Shown: piece by piece, positions 1 through 6,285 of the stretch
Layout of the letters: every line of letters starts with the position of its first letter
Numbering within the stretch: position 1 is the first letter of the stretch
NCBI GenBank assembly: GCA_023301395.1
Contig: JALZUY010000095.1
Span: forward strand, 1-6,359
Length of the DNA: 6,359 nucleotides
Reading direction: 5' to 3'
Source of the DNA: Nonlabens sp.
GTDB lineage: Bacteria; Bacteroidota; Bacteroidia; Flavobacteriales; Flavobacteriaceae
Made by a program: the position numbers and the translations under genes
Notes under the pieces: generated by a model
Databases searched by the model: none
What the model saw: the letters and a program-made list of their open reading frames with translations, nothing else
Told to the model about the DNA's origin: nothing

Positions 1-993
1 ATCTCTCACGATAAAGCATTTATTGATAATATCACTAACCGCACTATTGAGGTTACCATGGGACAAATCCATGATTATAAAGCGACATACTCTCATTACC
101 TAGTACTTAGAAAAGACCGCAGAGCACATCAAATAAAAGCTTACCAAGAACAGCAAAAAATTATTGCTGATAATATGGCATTCATAGAACGTTTTAAAGG
201 AACTTATTCTAAAACAAACCAAGTTTCTTCTCGTGAGAAAATGTTAGAGAAATTGCAGATTATAGAAATTGATGAAATCGATACATCTGCTTTAAAGTTA
301 CGTTTCCCGCCATCACCACGTTCTGGAGATTATCCAGTTACTGTTAAAGATGTTTCTAAATCTTATGGCGAGCATATCGTTTTTCAAGATGCAAATATGT
401 CTATCGCTCGAGGCGAAAAGGTATCCTTTGTAGGCCGTAACGGTGAAGGAAAATCTACCATGATTAAAGCGATACTCAATGAGATAGAAGTAGAAGGAAC
501 TTGTCAACTAGGTCACAATGTTAAGGTTGGTTACTTTGCTCAAAATCAAGCTGCTTTGCTCGATACAGAACTTACTATATGGCAAACTGTGGATGAAGTA
601 GCTCAAGGTGATGTGCGTACACAGCTTAAAAATATTTTAGGTCGTTTTATGTTTAGTGGAGATGATCTTGAGAAAAAAGTTAGTGTATTATCTGGTGGAG
701 AAAAAACGAGACTGGCCATGGTGAAATTATTACTAGAACCAGTCAACTTATTGATTCTCGATGAGCCTACAAATCACTTAGATATTAAATCTAAAGATGT
801 CCTTAAAGAAGCACTATCTACTTATGACGGAACCTTAATACTCGTTTCTCACGATAGAGATTTCTTGCAAGGACTGTCTGAAAAAGTGTTTGAATTCAAA
901 GAAAAGCGAGTATTGGAACACTTTGAAACTATCGACGCGTTCTTAGAAAGAAATAGAATTAAAAATATCGCCGATATTAATTTGATGGGGTAG
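1..993 (+). CDS. ABC-F family ATP-binding cassette protein (YbiT-like), C-terminal part; 5' end outside window
   Basis: Soluble ABC-F ATPase, a family that binds the ribosomal E site and acts on stalled or initiating ribosomes. The reading frame is open from base 1: codons 2-4 (SHD) are the H-switch of the first ABC domain, so the ATG at 58 is internal and the true start lies upstream. About 330 codons are visible. After the end of ABC1 comes a charged helical linker (about bases 60-330, the P-site tRNA interaction motif region). ABC2 follows: Walker A GRNGEGKST at 433-459, signature LSGGE at 688-702, Walker B plus D-loop LLILDEPTNHLD at 748-783, and H-switch SHD at 847-855. The protein stops soon after ABC2, so it lacks the C-terminal coiled coil of Uup. 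Linker and ABC2 (for example ILGRFMFSGDDL before the signature) resemble E. coli YbiT most, from memory. All catalytic motifs are intact. It is probably a housekeeping factor, not a resistance protein, although subfamily needs the missing half. It converges with the next gene. Confidence 0.93.
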   Translation: MSHDKAFIDNITNRTIEVTMGQIHDYKATYSHYLVLRKDRRAHQIKAYQEQQKIIADNMAFIERFKGTYSKTNQVSSREKMLEKLQIIEIDEIDTSALKLRFPPSPRSGDYPVTVKDVSKSYGEHIVFQDANMSIARGEKVSFVGRNGEGKSTMIKAILNEIEVEGTCQLGHNVKVGYFAQNQAALLDTELTIWQTVDEVAQGDVRTQLKNILGRFMFSGDDLEKKVSVLSGGEKTRLAMVKLLLEPVNLLILDEPTNHLDIKSKDVLKEALSTYDGTLILVSHDRDFLQGLSEKVFEFKEKRVLEHFETIDAFLERNRIKNIADINLMG

Positions 994-1024
994 ATTAATA
1001 AAGTAAAATAAAAGTCTAATTCTG

Positions 1025-1555
1025 TTATTTCTTTACTTCTGGATAACGATTTTTTATTTCTGTAATAATCTTTTGAACTTCATCCATCGATTTAAAACCA
1101 CTTACTTGTAGTTTGCCACCTGAGATAGGACCATTATTTACTACAGGTGCACTTACTACTGTACCATTTATTACTATAAATAATGGAGTCTTATTCTGAT
1201 ATGCTTTTTCTGTTGCTTTGAACCAAGTTTCATGAGCGTCGTTATTCAGCTCGATAGAGATGACAGGATTTCCCATTTGATCCATATCTTGTCTAAGGTC
1301 TCTAAAATCTTTTGTAACTATGGAAGGTAGGTAACTAACGTAATATGTTTTCTGAGGTGCATAGTCTTGAGAATAAGACAAGCTTGTTGTATCCATACTC
1401 ACGGGATATATTCCATCTATATAAACACCTGTGTCTTTATTGATTTTTTCGGCCTCTAAGGCAGTAGGTCCGTTAAGTTGTAAATGTCTATCAGTTAAGC
1501 TATTACAGCTAGTAATCATAATTACTATAGTCAAAAAGTAAATCAAGTTTTTCAT
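1025..1555 (-). CDS. Small lipoprotein with a SecD/SecDF P1-head-like domain
   Basis: 176 residues. Residues 1-16 form a type II signal peptide ending in the lipobox ITSC, with Cys17 the predicted lipidated residue; there is no other membrane segment, so it should be anchored to the inner or outer membrane by lipid. Residues about 68-170 read like part of the periplasmic P1 region of SecD/SecDF: a YYVSYLP strand, then TKDFRDLRQDMDQ, GNPVISIEL, and IVINGTVVSAPVV plus ISGG (127-147), then GFKSMDEVQKII. In SecD the same order is seen (T..DL.DA...D..G.P.VSF.L, then AIVLDG.V.SAPV...I.GG, then the F/S..EA..L helix). This is recognition by eye from memory of SecD sequences. The SecD transmembrane bundle is absent, so it cannot itself be a translocase subunit of the normal kind. 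It is the last gene of the leftward block, 17 bases after rsmD. The start is supported by the signal peptide. Function unknown. Confidence 0.85.
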   Translation of the reverse strand: MKNLIYFLTIVIMITSCNSLTDRHLQLNGPTALEAEKINKDTGVYIDGIYPVSMDTTSLSYSQDYAPQKTYYVSYLPSIVTKDFRDLRQDMDQMGNPVISIELNNDAHETWFKATEKAYQNKTPLFIVINGTVVSAPVVNNGPISGGKLQVSGFKSMDEVQKIITEIKNRYPEVKK

Positions 1556-1572
1556 ATAGTAAAATTTAAAGT

Positions 1573-2124
1573 TTATTCTTCCTCATCAGGATTTTCAAAG
1601 AAACTGAAAACAGTTCCTCCATACCTGCGGGAACTTTCTAGCCATTTGTGACTAGACATGTCAGTATGCTTAGAATGCTCCATGATAAAAATCCCGCCAG
1701 GAACTAAAAATTCACCATCCATAACAAGCGTTGCTATGTTGTGAAATTGTTCTTCTTCTAGCGCATAAGGAGGATCAGCAAAAATGAGATCATAATTCCC
1801 TTTATGCTTTTCAAGAAAGCTAAAAACATCGGCCTTGTTCGTTTCTATAGGCAGGTTTAAGTTAGTTGCTGTTTTTTTAATAAAATCAAGACATGGCTTG
1901 TGTTGATCTACAGCTAGAATACTTGTTGCTCCACGACTACCAAATTCATAACTCATGTTACCACTTCCAGCAAAAAGTTCTAATACTCGAGTTCCAGGTA
2001 TGTGTGTACGATGTCTAAGAATGTTGAATAAAGCTTCTTTGGACATATCGGTAGTTGGTCTTACCGGTAAGTTCTTAGGCGCTTGTATGCGTCTTCCTTT
2101 ATGTATTCCAGATATTATACGCAT
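1573..2124 (-). CDS. rsmD: 16S rRNA (guanine(966)-N(2))-methyltransferase RsmD
   Basis: Cytoplasmic SAM-dependent methyltransferase that makes m2G966 in helix 31 of 16S rRNA during 30S maturation. The 183 residues match the usual family length. Visible motifs: MRIISGIHKGRRI at the N-terminus; RPTTDMSKEALFNIL (22-36), the family's RPT.D..+E..FN motif; SAM-binding motif I LELFAGSGN (48-56); acidic motif II residue Asp73 in AVDQH; catalytic DPPY at 117-120; and YGGTVFSFF near the C-terminus (168-176). Motif I has Glu49 where LDLFAGSG is more common, a conservative change. The tail is acidic (DEEE). The start at 2124 fits the conserved MRIISG start of the family and overlaps the end of the DUF3822 gene by 10 bases, suggesting translational coupling. 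All key residues are present, so it should be active. Confidence 0.96.
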   Translation of the reverse strand: MRIISGIHKGRRIQAPKNLPVRPTTDMSKEALFNILRHRTHIPGTRVLELFAGSGNMSYEFGSRGATSILAVDQHKPCLDFIKKTATNLNLPIETNKADVFSFLEKHKGNYDLIFADPPYALEEEQFHNIATLVMDGEFLVPGGIFIMEHSKHTDMSSHKWLESSRRYGGTVFSFFENPDEEE

Positions 2125-2888
2125 AAGATTTGTTCTAGGTAAGTTTTTGAATCCATTTGATAACTCACGTTACGCACATAAGTATATAATAGATCATAAA
2201 GTGCATCATCCTTAGACGTTGCTATGATTTTTAAATCCATTAATTCTGGATCTAGTTGGTTATGTTGAGCTGTGAATAAGGTATAATATAAAATATCCTC
2301 TGCGGCTTGATGCGGATAACAATTATGTAATTTTAGAATACCTTTTTCAAAAATGGTAATGTAAAAGTGGCTTTTCTTGATATCTATTATAATGCTAGAT
2401 GTACTCGATTCAATATTTTCAGAATGCTTTTGTAAAGCAAGAGTAGAGTAGTGGTAATAATTAAAATCACCATATTTCTCAAAGAAGTAATTGTTGATGT
2501 TATTATAAGCGATGTAAACCGTTTTGTAATCTAGTGAGACTATCGTATCATCAACACTTATAACATCTGTTTCAAGAATGCGAGTATTATATTTTAAATA
2601 GTCTGAGTGATGATTTGCATCATATATAGAACCTGGTACGCCTGCAAATATTGAATGATGATATACTACATTCACTTCTTCAAAAGACACGTTAAGTTGA
2701 GTCTCTAACTCATAAACCATTTCAATCTCATGAAGAATCTCTATAGGATTAGATTCATGTTTGAAAGTTCTTGAAATAGTTTCCTCTACACCATCAGGTG
2801 AATAGATAAAAAAAGAAAGTCCATCTTGATGAATCAAGACGGACATTTTTTTATACTCAGTAGATATGTTATTTTTCGTTAAGGGCAT
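2115..2888 (-). CDS. DUF3822 family protein
   Basis: 257-residue protein with no signal peptide or membrane segment, so probably cytoplasmic. I recognise it as DUF3822, a Bacteroidota family usually beside rsmD, from EYKKMSVLIHQDGLSFFIY (11-29), VYHHSIFAGVP (75-85), DYLKYNTRILETD (96-108) and NINNYFFEKYGDF (130-142). A second strand-turn-strand unit, IIIDIKKSHFYITIFEKG (166-183), sits about where the second nucleotide-binding lobe of an actin/HSP70-like fold would begin; I recall a structural-genomics structure of this family described as actin-like, but could not check this. I did not find clear ATP-binding signature motifs. I kept the start at 2888, giving a 20-base overlap with the upstream gene, because homologues as I remember them carry about 10-15 residues before the LS(I/V) strand. 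Met15 at 2846, preceded by six A's, is an alternative start. Biological role unknown. Confidence 0.88.
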   Translation of the reverse strand: MPLTKNNISTEYKKMSVLIHQDGLSFFIYSPDGVEETISRTFKHESNPIEILHEIEMVYELETQLNVSFEEVNVVYHHSIFAGVPGSIYDANHHSDYLKYNTRILETDVISVDDTIVSLDYKTVYIAYNNINNYFFEKYGDFNYYHYSTLALQKHSENIESSTSSIIIDIKKSHFYITIFEKGILKLHNCYPHQAAEDILYYTLFTAQHNQLDPELMDLKIIATSKDDALYDLLYTYVRNVSYQMDSKTYLEQILCV

Positions 2889-3639
2889 ATTGTCTAGGCC
2901 AGTTACCGCTAGTTGTTACTTCAGTTAAACTACCTACTACTATTTCTTCACCAGTTACACCTTCTACGGCTTTAGTTCTTAATTCTTGTGCGATTAGTTT
3001 TTCAGGCTGATCAAACAAGATATCTTGTTTTTTTGCAACAGCTTGAAAAATACTTATGGGGTTTTCATCATCATAGAATATTCCAGTTTCAAGAGATATC
3101 TTACCAGGAGCTGTCACTTTTTCATTTTCCTCATTTGTGAATGAATATTCAAGTAAACTTGCAACATCAATTTTACTAAACAAAGAATCTTTCACTGATT
3201 TATAACCCAATGTATCTGTTATAATTATTTCCTTATAATAACCACCAGACTTTGCATTAAGGCCAAAACGCTTATTCTTTACTTCGTCTGCCACTGAACT
3301 GTCTCTTCTTTCAATAAGAGCAAATTTTGCAGTGTCAATGAATTTTGATAGTTTATTAATATCGTCTGTATATTGTCCAGTAATGGTCTTGTGAGCATTC
3401 TCAGCACTACGTAAATGGATTAATTTAGTAATTACTTGCTGGTATCGTTTTTCTTTAATTTTTTCAAATTTCACTGGAGCAGCAATTGCATCAACTAGAT
3501 TATACCCAAATAGAGCTATTAAGCCTAAAAGCCCAACGATGACGATAATGTGAAACTTCTTAGGAAGCTTATTGATTAAAAAAGCGAGCCCGATTAATAC
3601 GATAATACCGGCTACTATAATTAAAACGAAGGTTAACAT
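2869..3639 (-). CDS. Inner-membrane protein with two N-terminal helices and a pseudopilin-like periplasmic region, function unknown
   Basis: 256 residues, not assigned to a named family. Residues 2-23 and 29-52 are strongly hydrophobic membrane segments joined by a short basic loop (NKLPKK). By the positive-inside rule the loop is cytoplasmic and the remaining 200 residues are periplasmic. Residues about 57-101 form an amphipathic helix followed by LIHLRSAENAHKTITGQY and then TDDINKLSKFI; the pattern 'helix, A..A.....G.Y..D...L..F' is seen just after the N-terminal helix of type II/IV pseudopilins and related proteins. The rest is mixed, with no cysteine and no catalytic motif I can name. It is the first gene of the leftward block and overlaps the DUF3822 gene by 20 bases, so the two products probably work together. 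The start at 3639 follows an A/T-rich stretch with no Shine-Dalgarno sequence, and two -7 element matches lie just upstream. Confidence 0.85.
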   Translation of the reverse strand: MLTFVLIIVAGIIVLIGLAFLINKLPKKFHIIVIVGLLGLIALFGYNLVDAIAAPVKFEKIKEKRYQQVITKLIHLRSAENAHKTITGQYTDDINKLSKFIDTAKFALIERRDSSVADEVKNKRFGLNAKSGGYYKEIIITDTLGYKSVKDSLFSKIDVASLLEYSFTNEENEKVTAPGKISLETGIFYDDENPISIFQAVAKKQDILFDQPEKLIAQELRTKAVEGVTGEEIVVGSLTEVTTSGNWPRQYALNEK

Positions 3640-3757
3640 ATTTTTTTATTATAAATTTTAGATTCAAAGCTAACAAATCTACAAAATTTTTTCACTCATT
3701 CTATCGTCACATTTCAAATTTGCACTAAGTTTATCATCAGGTTTTCACCAATGATTC
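3640..3757. promoter_or_regulatory. Divergent intergenic region between the two gene blocks
   Basis: 118 bases, strongly A/T-rich, between start codons pointing away from each other, so promoters for both blocks should lie here. On the minus strand there are two exact TAnnTTTG matches (listed separately). On the plus strand I found only 7-of-8 matches: TAAATTTT (3652-3659), CAAATTTG (3715-3722) and TAAGTTTA (3726-3733). The last would give a leader of roughly 20 bases for the helicase gene. None has a TTG at the expected -33 distance. No convincing operator palindrome or riboswitch was seen. Confidence 0.6.
3665..3681 (-). promoter_or_regulatory. Candidate tandem -7 elements (TAnnTTTG) for the leftward block
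   Basis: Read on the minus strand, TAGATTTG (3681-3674) and TAGCTTTG (3672-3665) both match the Bacteroidota primary-sigma -7 consensus TAnnTTTG exactly. Transcription from either would start about 20-30 bases before the ATG at 3639, a sensible leader length. A TTG at the usual -33 distance is missing for both, so either they are weak promoters or only one is used. In A/T-rich DNA one such match by chance is not rare; two within 17 bases at the right place is more persuasive. Confidence 0.45.
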
Positions 3758-5185
3758 ATGACGGCAGCAGCATATTATAAGATTATACGTACCGATTTCC
3801 CCTTTCAACCTACGGTTGAGCAAGATAGAGCGCTGGAAAAACTCTCTGATTTTATCATAGAAAAAGATAAAGACCGATTGTTTTTATTAAAAGGTTATGC
3901 TGGAACGGGTAAAACCACTCTTATAAGTGCGATTGTAAAAAATATATGGAAAGCAAAAATGACTTGTGTATTGCTAGCACCTACTGGTCGCGCTGCAAAA
4001 GTAATAAGTAGTTATAGTAATAAGCAAGCAAGTACGATTCACCGCGAGATTTACTATCCTAAGGCTCAAGCAAAAGGTGGTAATGTTGAATTTACACTTA
4101 AACAAAACAAACATCGCAACGCTCTTTTCATAGTAGATGAATCTTCTATGATACCTGACGTGGCGAGTGAGAATAAAATGTTTGGTGGTAACGGTTCTTT
4201 ACTGGACGATTTAATAGAATTTGTATATTCAGGAGTAAACTGCATACTATTAATAGTAGGTGATACAGCGCAATTGCCACCTGTAAAACTAGATGTCTCT
4301 CCAGCACTAGAGCAAGATTTGCTAGAACAGCGTTATTTAAAAGATGTTACTTGTATAGAGCTTGATGAAGTGAAACGACAAGAAAAAGACTCTGGAATAC
4401 TTTTAAATGCCACACGCATTAGAAATCATATTGAGGAACTAGACTACGATTTTAAATTTGATGTAGAACCATTTATAGATATCAATAGATTAATTGATGG
4501 CCACGAAATCATGGAAGCGATTCAAACGGCTTATGATTCTCAAGGACATGAGGAGACCGCAATCATTGTACGTTCTAATAAGCGAGCAAATTTGTATAAC
4601 CAGCAAATCAGGTCGCGTATCCTTTTTCGCGAAAGCGAACTAGCCGCAGGAGATTATCTCATGGTAGTTAAGAATAATTACCACTGGTTAAAACCTAGTA
4701 GTGCCGCTGGATTTATTGCAAACGGTGACATTGTAGAGGTTCTTGAGATATATAATTTTAAAAATATCTATGGCTTCAAATTTGCTGAAGTGAAAGTGCG
4801 CATGGTAGATTATCCAGATGAAAAACCTTTTGAAACAGTACTCTTACTCGATACTCTCGAGTCTGAGTCACCATCATTAACTTATGATGAGTCTAACAAA
4901 CTCTATCAAGAAGTGCGCATGGATTATCTCAAATTACCTAAATGGAAACAATATAAAGAGATCAAGGAAAATCCATTTTTTAACGCGTTGCAAGTCAAGT
5001 TCTCTTATGCGATTACTTGTCACAAATCTCAAGGTGGGCAGTGGGAAAATGTTATTGTAGAACAGCCGTATTTGCCAGATGGACCTTCAAAGGACTATTT
5101 ACGATGGTTATACACTGCTGTAACACGTGCCAAAACAAATTTGTATCTTATAGGTTTTAATAAAGACTTTTTTATAGAATCATAA
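3758..5185 (+). CDS. SF1B DNA helicase, Dda/RecD2-like (ATP-dependent RecD-like helicase)
   Basis: 475-residue ATP-dependent DNA helicase of superfamily 1B (5'-3' polarity in characterised relatives), cytoplasmic. Motifs in order: FPFQPTVEQDRALEKL (14-29), a Q-motif-like region; Walker A GYAGTGKT (46-53); motif Ia APTGRAAK (74-81); Walker B IVDESSM (125-131); motif III GDTAQLPP (168-175); VRSNKRAN (271-278); an SH3-like 2B insertion with NGDIVEVLEI (322-331); motif V ITCHKSQGGQWENVIVE (419-435); and motif VI YTAVTRAK (452-459). All ATPase motifs are intact. It lacks the N-terminal helix-hairpin-helix part of long RecD2 proteins and the RecBC-binding context, so its size and layout are closer to phage T4 Dda, though nothing here suggests a phage. 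The start at 3758 fits homologues, as I recall them, beginning a dozen residues before FPF.PT..QD. The next gene starts after one base. Probably acts in DNA repair or fork restart; the exact role is inferred. Confidence 0.95.
   Translation: MTAAAYYKIIRTDFPFQPTVEQDRALEKLSDFIIEKDKDRLFLLKGYAGTGKTTLISAIVKNIWKAKMTCVLLAPTGRAAKVISSYSNKQASTIHREIYYPKAQAKGGNVEFTLKQNKHRNALFIVDESSMIPDVASENKMFGGNGSLLDDLIEFVYSGVNCILLIVGDTAQLPPVKLDVSPALEQDLLEQRYLKDVTCIELDEVKRQEKDSGILLNATRIRNHIEELDYDFKFDVEPFIDINRLIDGHEIMEAIQTAYDSQGHEETAIIVRSNKRANLYNQQIRSRILFRESELAAGDYLMVVKNNYHWLKPSSAAGFIANGDIVEVLEIYNFKNIYGFKFAEVKVRMVDYPDEKPFETVLLLDTLESESPSLTYDESNKLYQEVRMDYLKLPKWKQYKEIKENPFFNALQVKFSYAITCHKSQGGQWENVIVEQPYLPDGPSKDYLRWLYTAVTRAKTNLYLIGFNKDFFIES
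4625..4639. repeat. Palindrome TTTCGCGAAA with overlapping hairpin inside the helicase gene
   Basis: TTTCGCGAAA (4625-4634) is a perfect 10-base palindrome. It overlaps a second self-complementary unit, TTCGC-GAAA-GCGAA (4626-4639), a 5-bp stem with a GNRA-type tetraloop. It lies in frame, encoding residues within LFRESEL of the helicase. A degenerate relative lies at 5762-5781 at the end of the DUF4126 gene. It may be one copy of a dispersed genomic motif; a single occurrence proves nothing. Confidence 0.4.
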
Positions 5186-5186
5186 C

Positions 5187-5786
5187 ATGGATTGGATCAC
5201 CTCAAATTTTGAAATTTTTGTAAGTATTTGTCTTGGTATTGGCTTATCAGCCAGTGCAGGATTTAGAGTATTTATACCATTGCTTTTTTTAAGTATTGCA
5301 GCATATACTGGATTTGTGCCGCTTAATGAAGATTGGGCATGGGCAGGTAGTTTGACTGCTGTAATCGTTCTAGGAGTAGCCGCATTTGTAGAGCTTGTAG
5401 CATATTACATTCCATATGTTGATAATATGCTAGACACTATTACGGTGCCGCTAGCAGCAATCGCAGGAACAGCCGTTATGGTAAGTGTAATGGGTGATTT
5501 AGATCCAGTTTATACATGGACACTAGCAATTATTGCAGGTGGAGGAACCGCAGCAAGTGTAGCCAGTACCACTGGAGCTGCTCGTTTAACAAGTACAGCA
5601 ACTACTGGTGGAATAGGAAATCCTATTATAAGTACTGCCGAGGCTGGTTTTAGTGGGATATTGAGTATTCTTGCTTTAATAGCACCTATTTTTGCAGCCG
5701 TTATTGTAGTATTTATATTTATTGCGATAAGAAAATTGTATAAGAAAATATTTAAGAAGAAATCGCTTGCGCGAAAACAGATATAA
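5187..5786 (+). CDS. DUF4126 domain-containing membrane protein
   Basis: 199-residue polytopic membrane protein. DUF4126 is recognised from GIGLSASAGFRVFIPLL (17-33), VELVAYYIPYVDNMLDTI (68-85) and the Gly/Thr-rich segment GAARLTSTATTGGIGNP (130-146), all family hallmarks as I remember them. Hydrophobic stretches lie at about 12-42, 52-75, 86-103, 108-125 and 157-182. The tail after residue 181 is rich in Lys and Arg, so the C-terminus should be cytoplasmic. Many small residues (Gly, Ala, Ser, Thr) in the helices suggest tight packing, or a pore or transporter core, but no transported substrate is known to me. It begins one base after the helicase stop codon, so expression is almost certainly linked. 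Function unknown. Confidence 0.92.
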   Translation: MDWITSNFEIFVSICLGIGLSASAGFRVFIPLLFLSIAAYTGFVPLNEDWAWAGSLTAVIVLGVAAFVELVAYYIPYVDNMLDTITVPLAAIAGTAVMVSVMGDLDPVYTWTLAIIAGGGTAASVASTTGAARLTSTATTGGIGNPIISTAEAGFSGILSILALIAPIFAAVIVVFIFIAIRKLYKKIFKKKSLARKQI

Positions 5787-5803
5787 CAATAAAGCTGCTC
5801 ACT

Positions 5804-6283
5804 ATGTCATTTTTTAAAGGAAGAGAAACATCTCAAGTATCTATCGATATGGTGACTAATGAATTAGTCATTATTGATGATGCTCGTTATTATAGATTGA
5901 TTCAAATCTTTATAACTGCATTTGGTATTTTACCATTTATATGGCTTGTTCTTAAGGACTATAAATTTTCATTTGGAACTTCATTTTTCATCTCTTTTTT
6001 TATAGGAGCTTTCACATCACTAATTCTTTATGTAATTTACTTTTTCCTTTTTAAAAGTACTGTTGCCGCTAGAATTCCAGTGGGAGATTTAAAAGAATTA
6101 TTAGTGTTTAATCTTTTATTCACAGGAGATTATCGACTTTCCATTGAACTTCAAAATGGAAAATACAGGAATCTAATAGTAAATGAAAATCAATCTGTTG
6201 ATTCATTTATAACTCTTTTTAAAGCCGCAGGAATCCTTGTGAATCGAAGAAGTAAGTATCATATCTATCCATTTAATTATTAA
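5804..6283 (+). CDS. Hypothetical two-helix membrane protein
   Basis: 159 residues, family not recognised. A short N-terminal cytoplasmic-type segment (1-30, with a predicted strand pair around SIDMVTNELVIID) is followed by two membrane helices at about 32-50 and 58-84, then a soluble C-terminal part (about 88-159). The basic and polar ends suggest both termini face the cytoplasm, with a short external loop (KDYKFSFG). The C-terminal pattern, IPVGDLKELLVFNL then YRLSIELQNGKYRNLIV and an amphipathic helix DSFITLFKAAGI, looks like beta strands closed by a helix, as in bacterial PH-like domains, but this is only a shape resemblance. It starts 17 bases after the DUF4126 gene, with no Shine-Dalgarno sequence, and ends two bases before kdsB, so it is part of the same operon. 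Confidence 0.82.
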   Translation: MSFFKGRETSQVSIDMVTNELVIIDDARYYRLIQIFITAFGILPFIWLVLKDYKFSFGTSFFISFFIGAFTSLILYVIYFFLFKSTVAARIPVGDLKELLVFNLLFTGDYRLSIELQNGKYRNLIVNENQSVDSFITLFKAAGILVNRRSKYHIYPFNY

Positions 6284-6285
6284 AA

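Noticed and set aside
58..60. ATG as the start of the ABC-F gene
   Set aside because: The frame is open upstream to base 1 and encodes the H-switch (SHD) and end of the first ABC domain, so this Met is internal.
313..507. 64-codon open frame on the minus strand
   Set aside because: It lies fully inside the ABC-F gene opposite the Walker A region and its translation shows no recognisable domain.
1..993. Antibiotic-resistance type ABC-F protein
   Set aside because: The visible linker and second domain look most like the YbiT housekeeping group and the context is chromosomal; no mobile element or resistance leader peptide is visible.
1001..1038. Possible bidirectional terminator hairpin between the converging genes
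   Set aside because: Arms AAGTAAA (1001-1007) and TTTACTT (1032-1038) pair, with a further four pairs after a 3-base bulge, but the stem is all weak A/T pairs apart from one G-C and has a 13-base loop. It also runs into the lipoprotein's last codons. Too weak to call.
1955..2215. 86-codon open frame on the plus strand
   Set aside because: It is antisense to rsmD and the end of the DUF3822 gene, both with clear family motifs; its translation looks like shadow coding.
2844..2846. Met15 as the start of the DUF3822 protein
   Set aside because: It is preceded by six A's, which fits Bacteroidota starts, but the residues before it resemble the N-terminal leader of homologues, so the longer start at 2888 was preferred. 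It remains a real alternative.
3751..3753. Upstream ATG before the helicase gene
   Set aside because: It is in a different frame from the helicase and leads to no useful protein; the ATG at 3758 gives the expected N-terminus.
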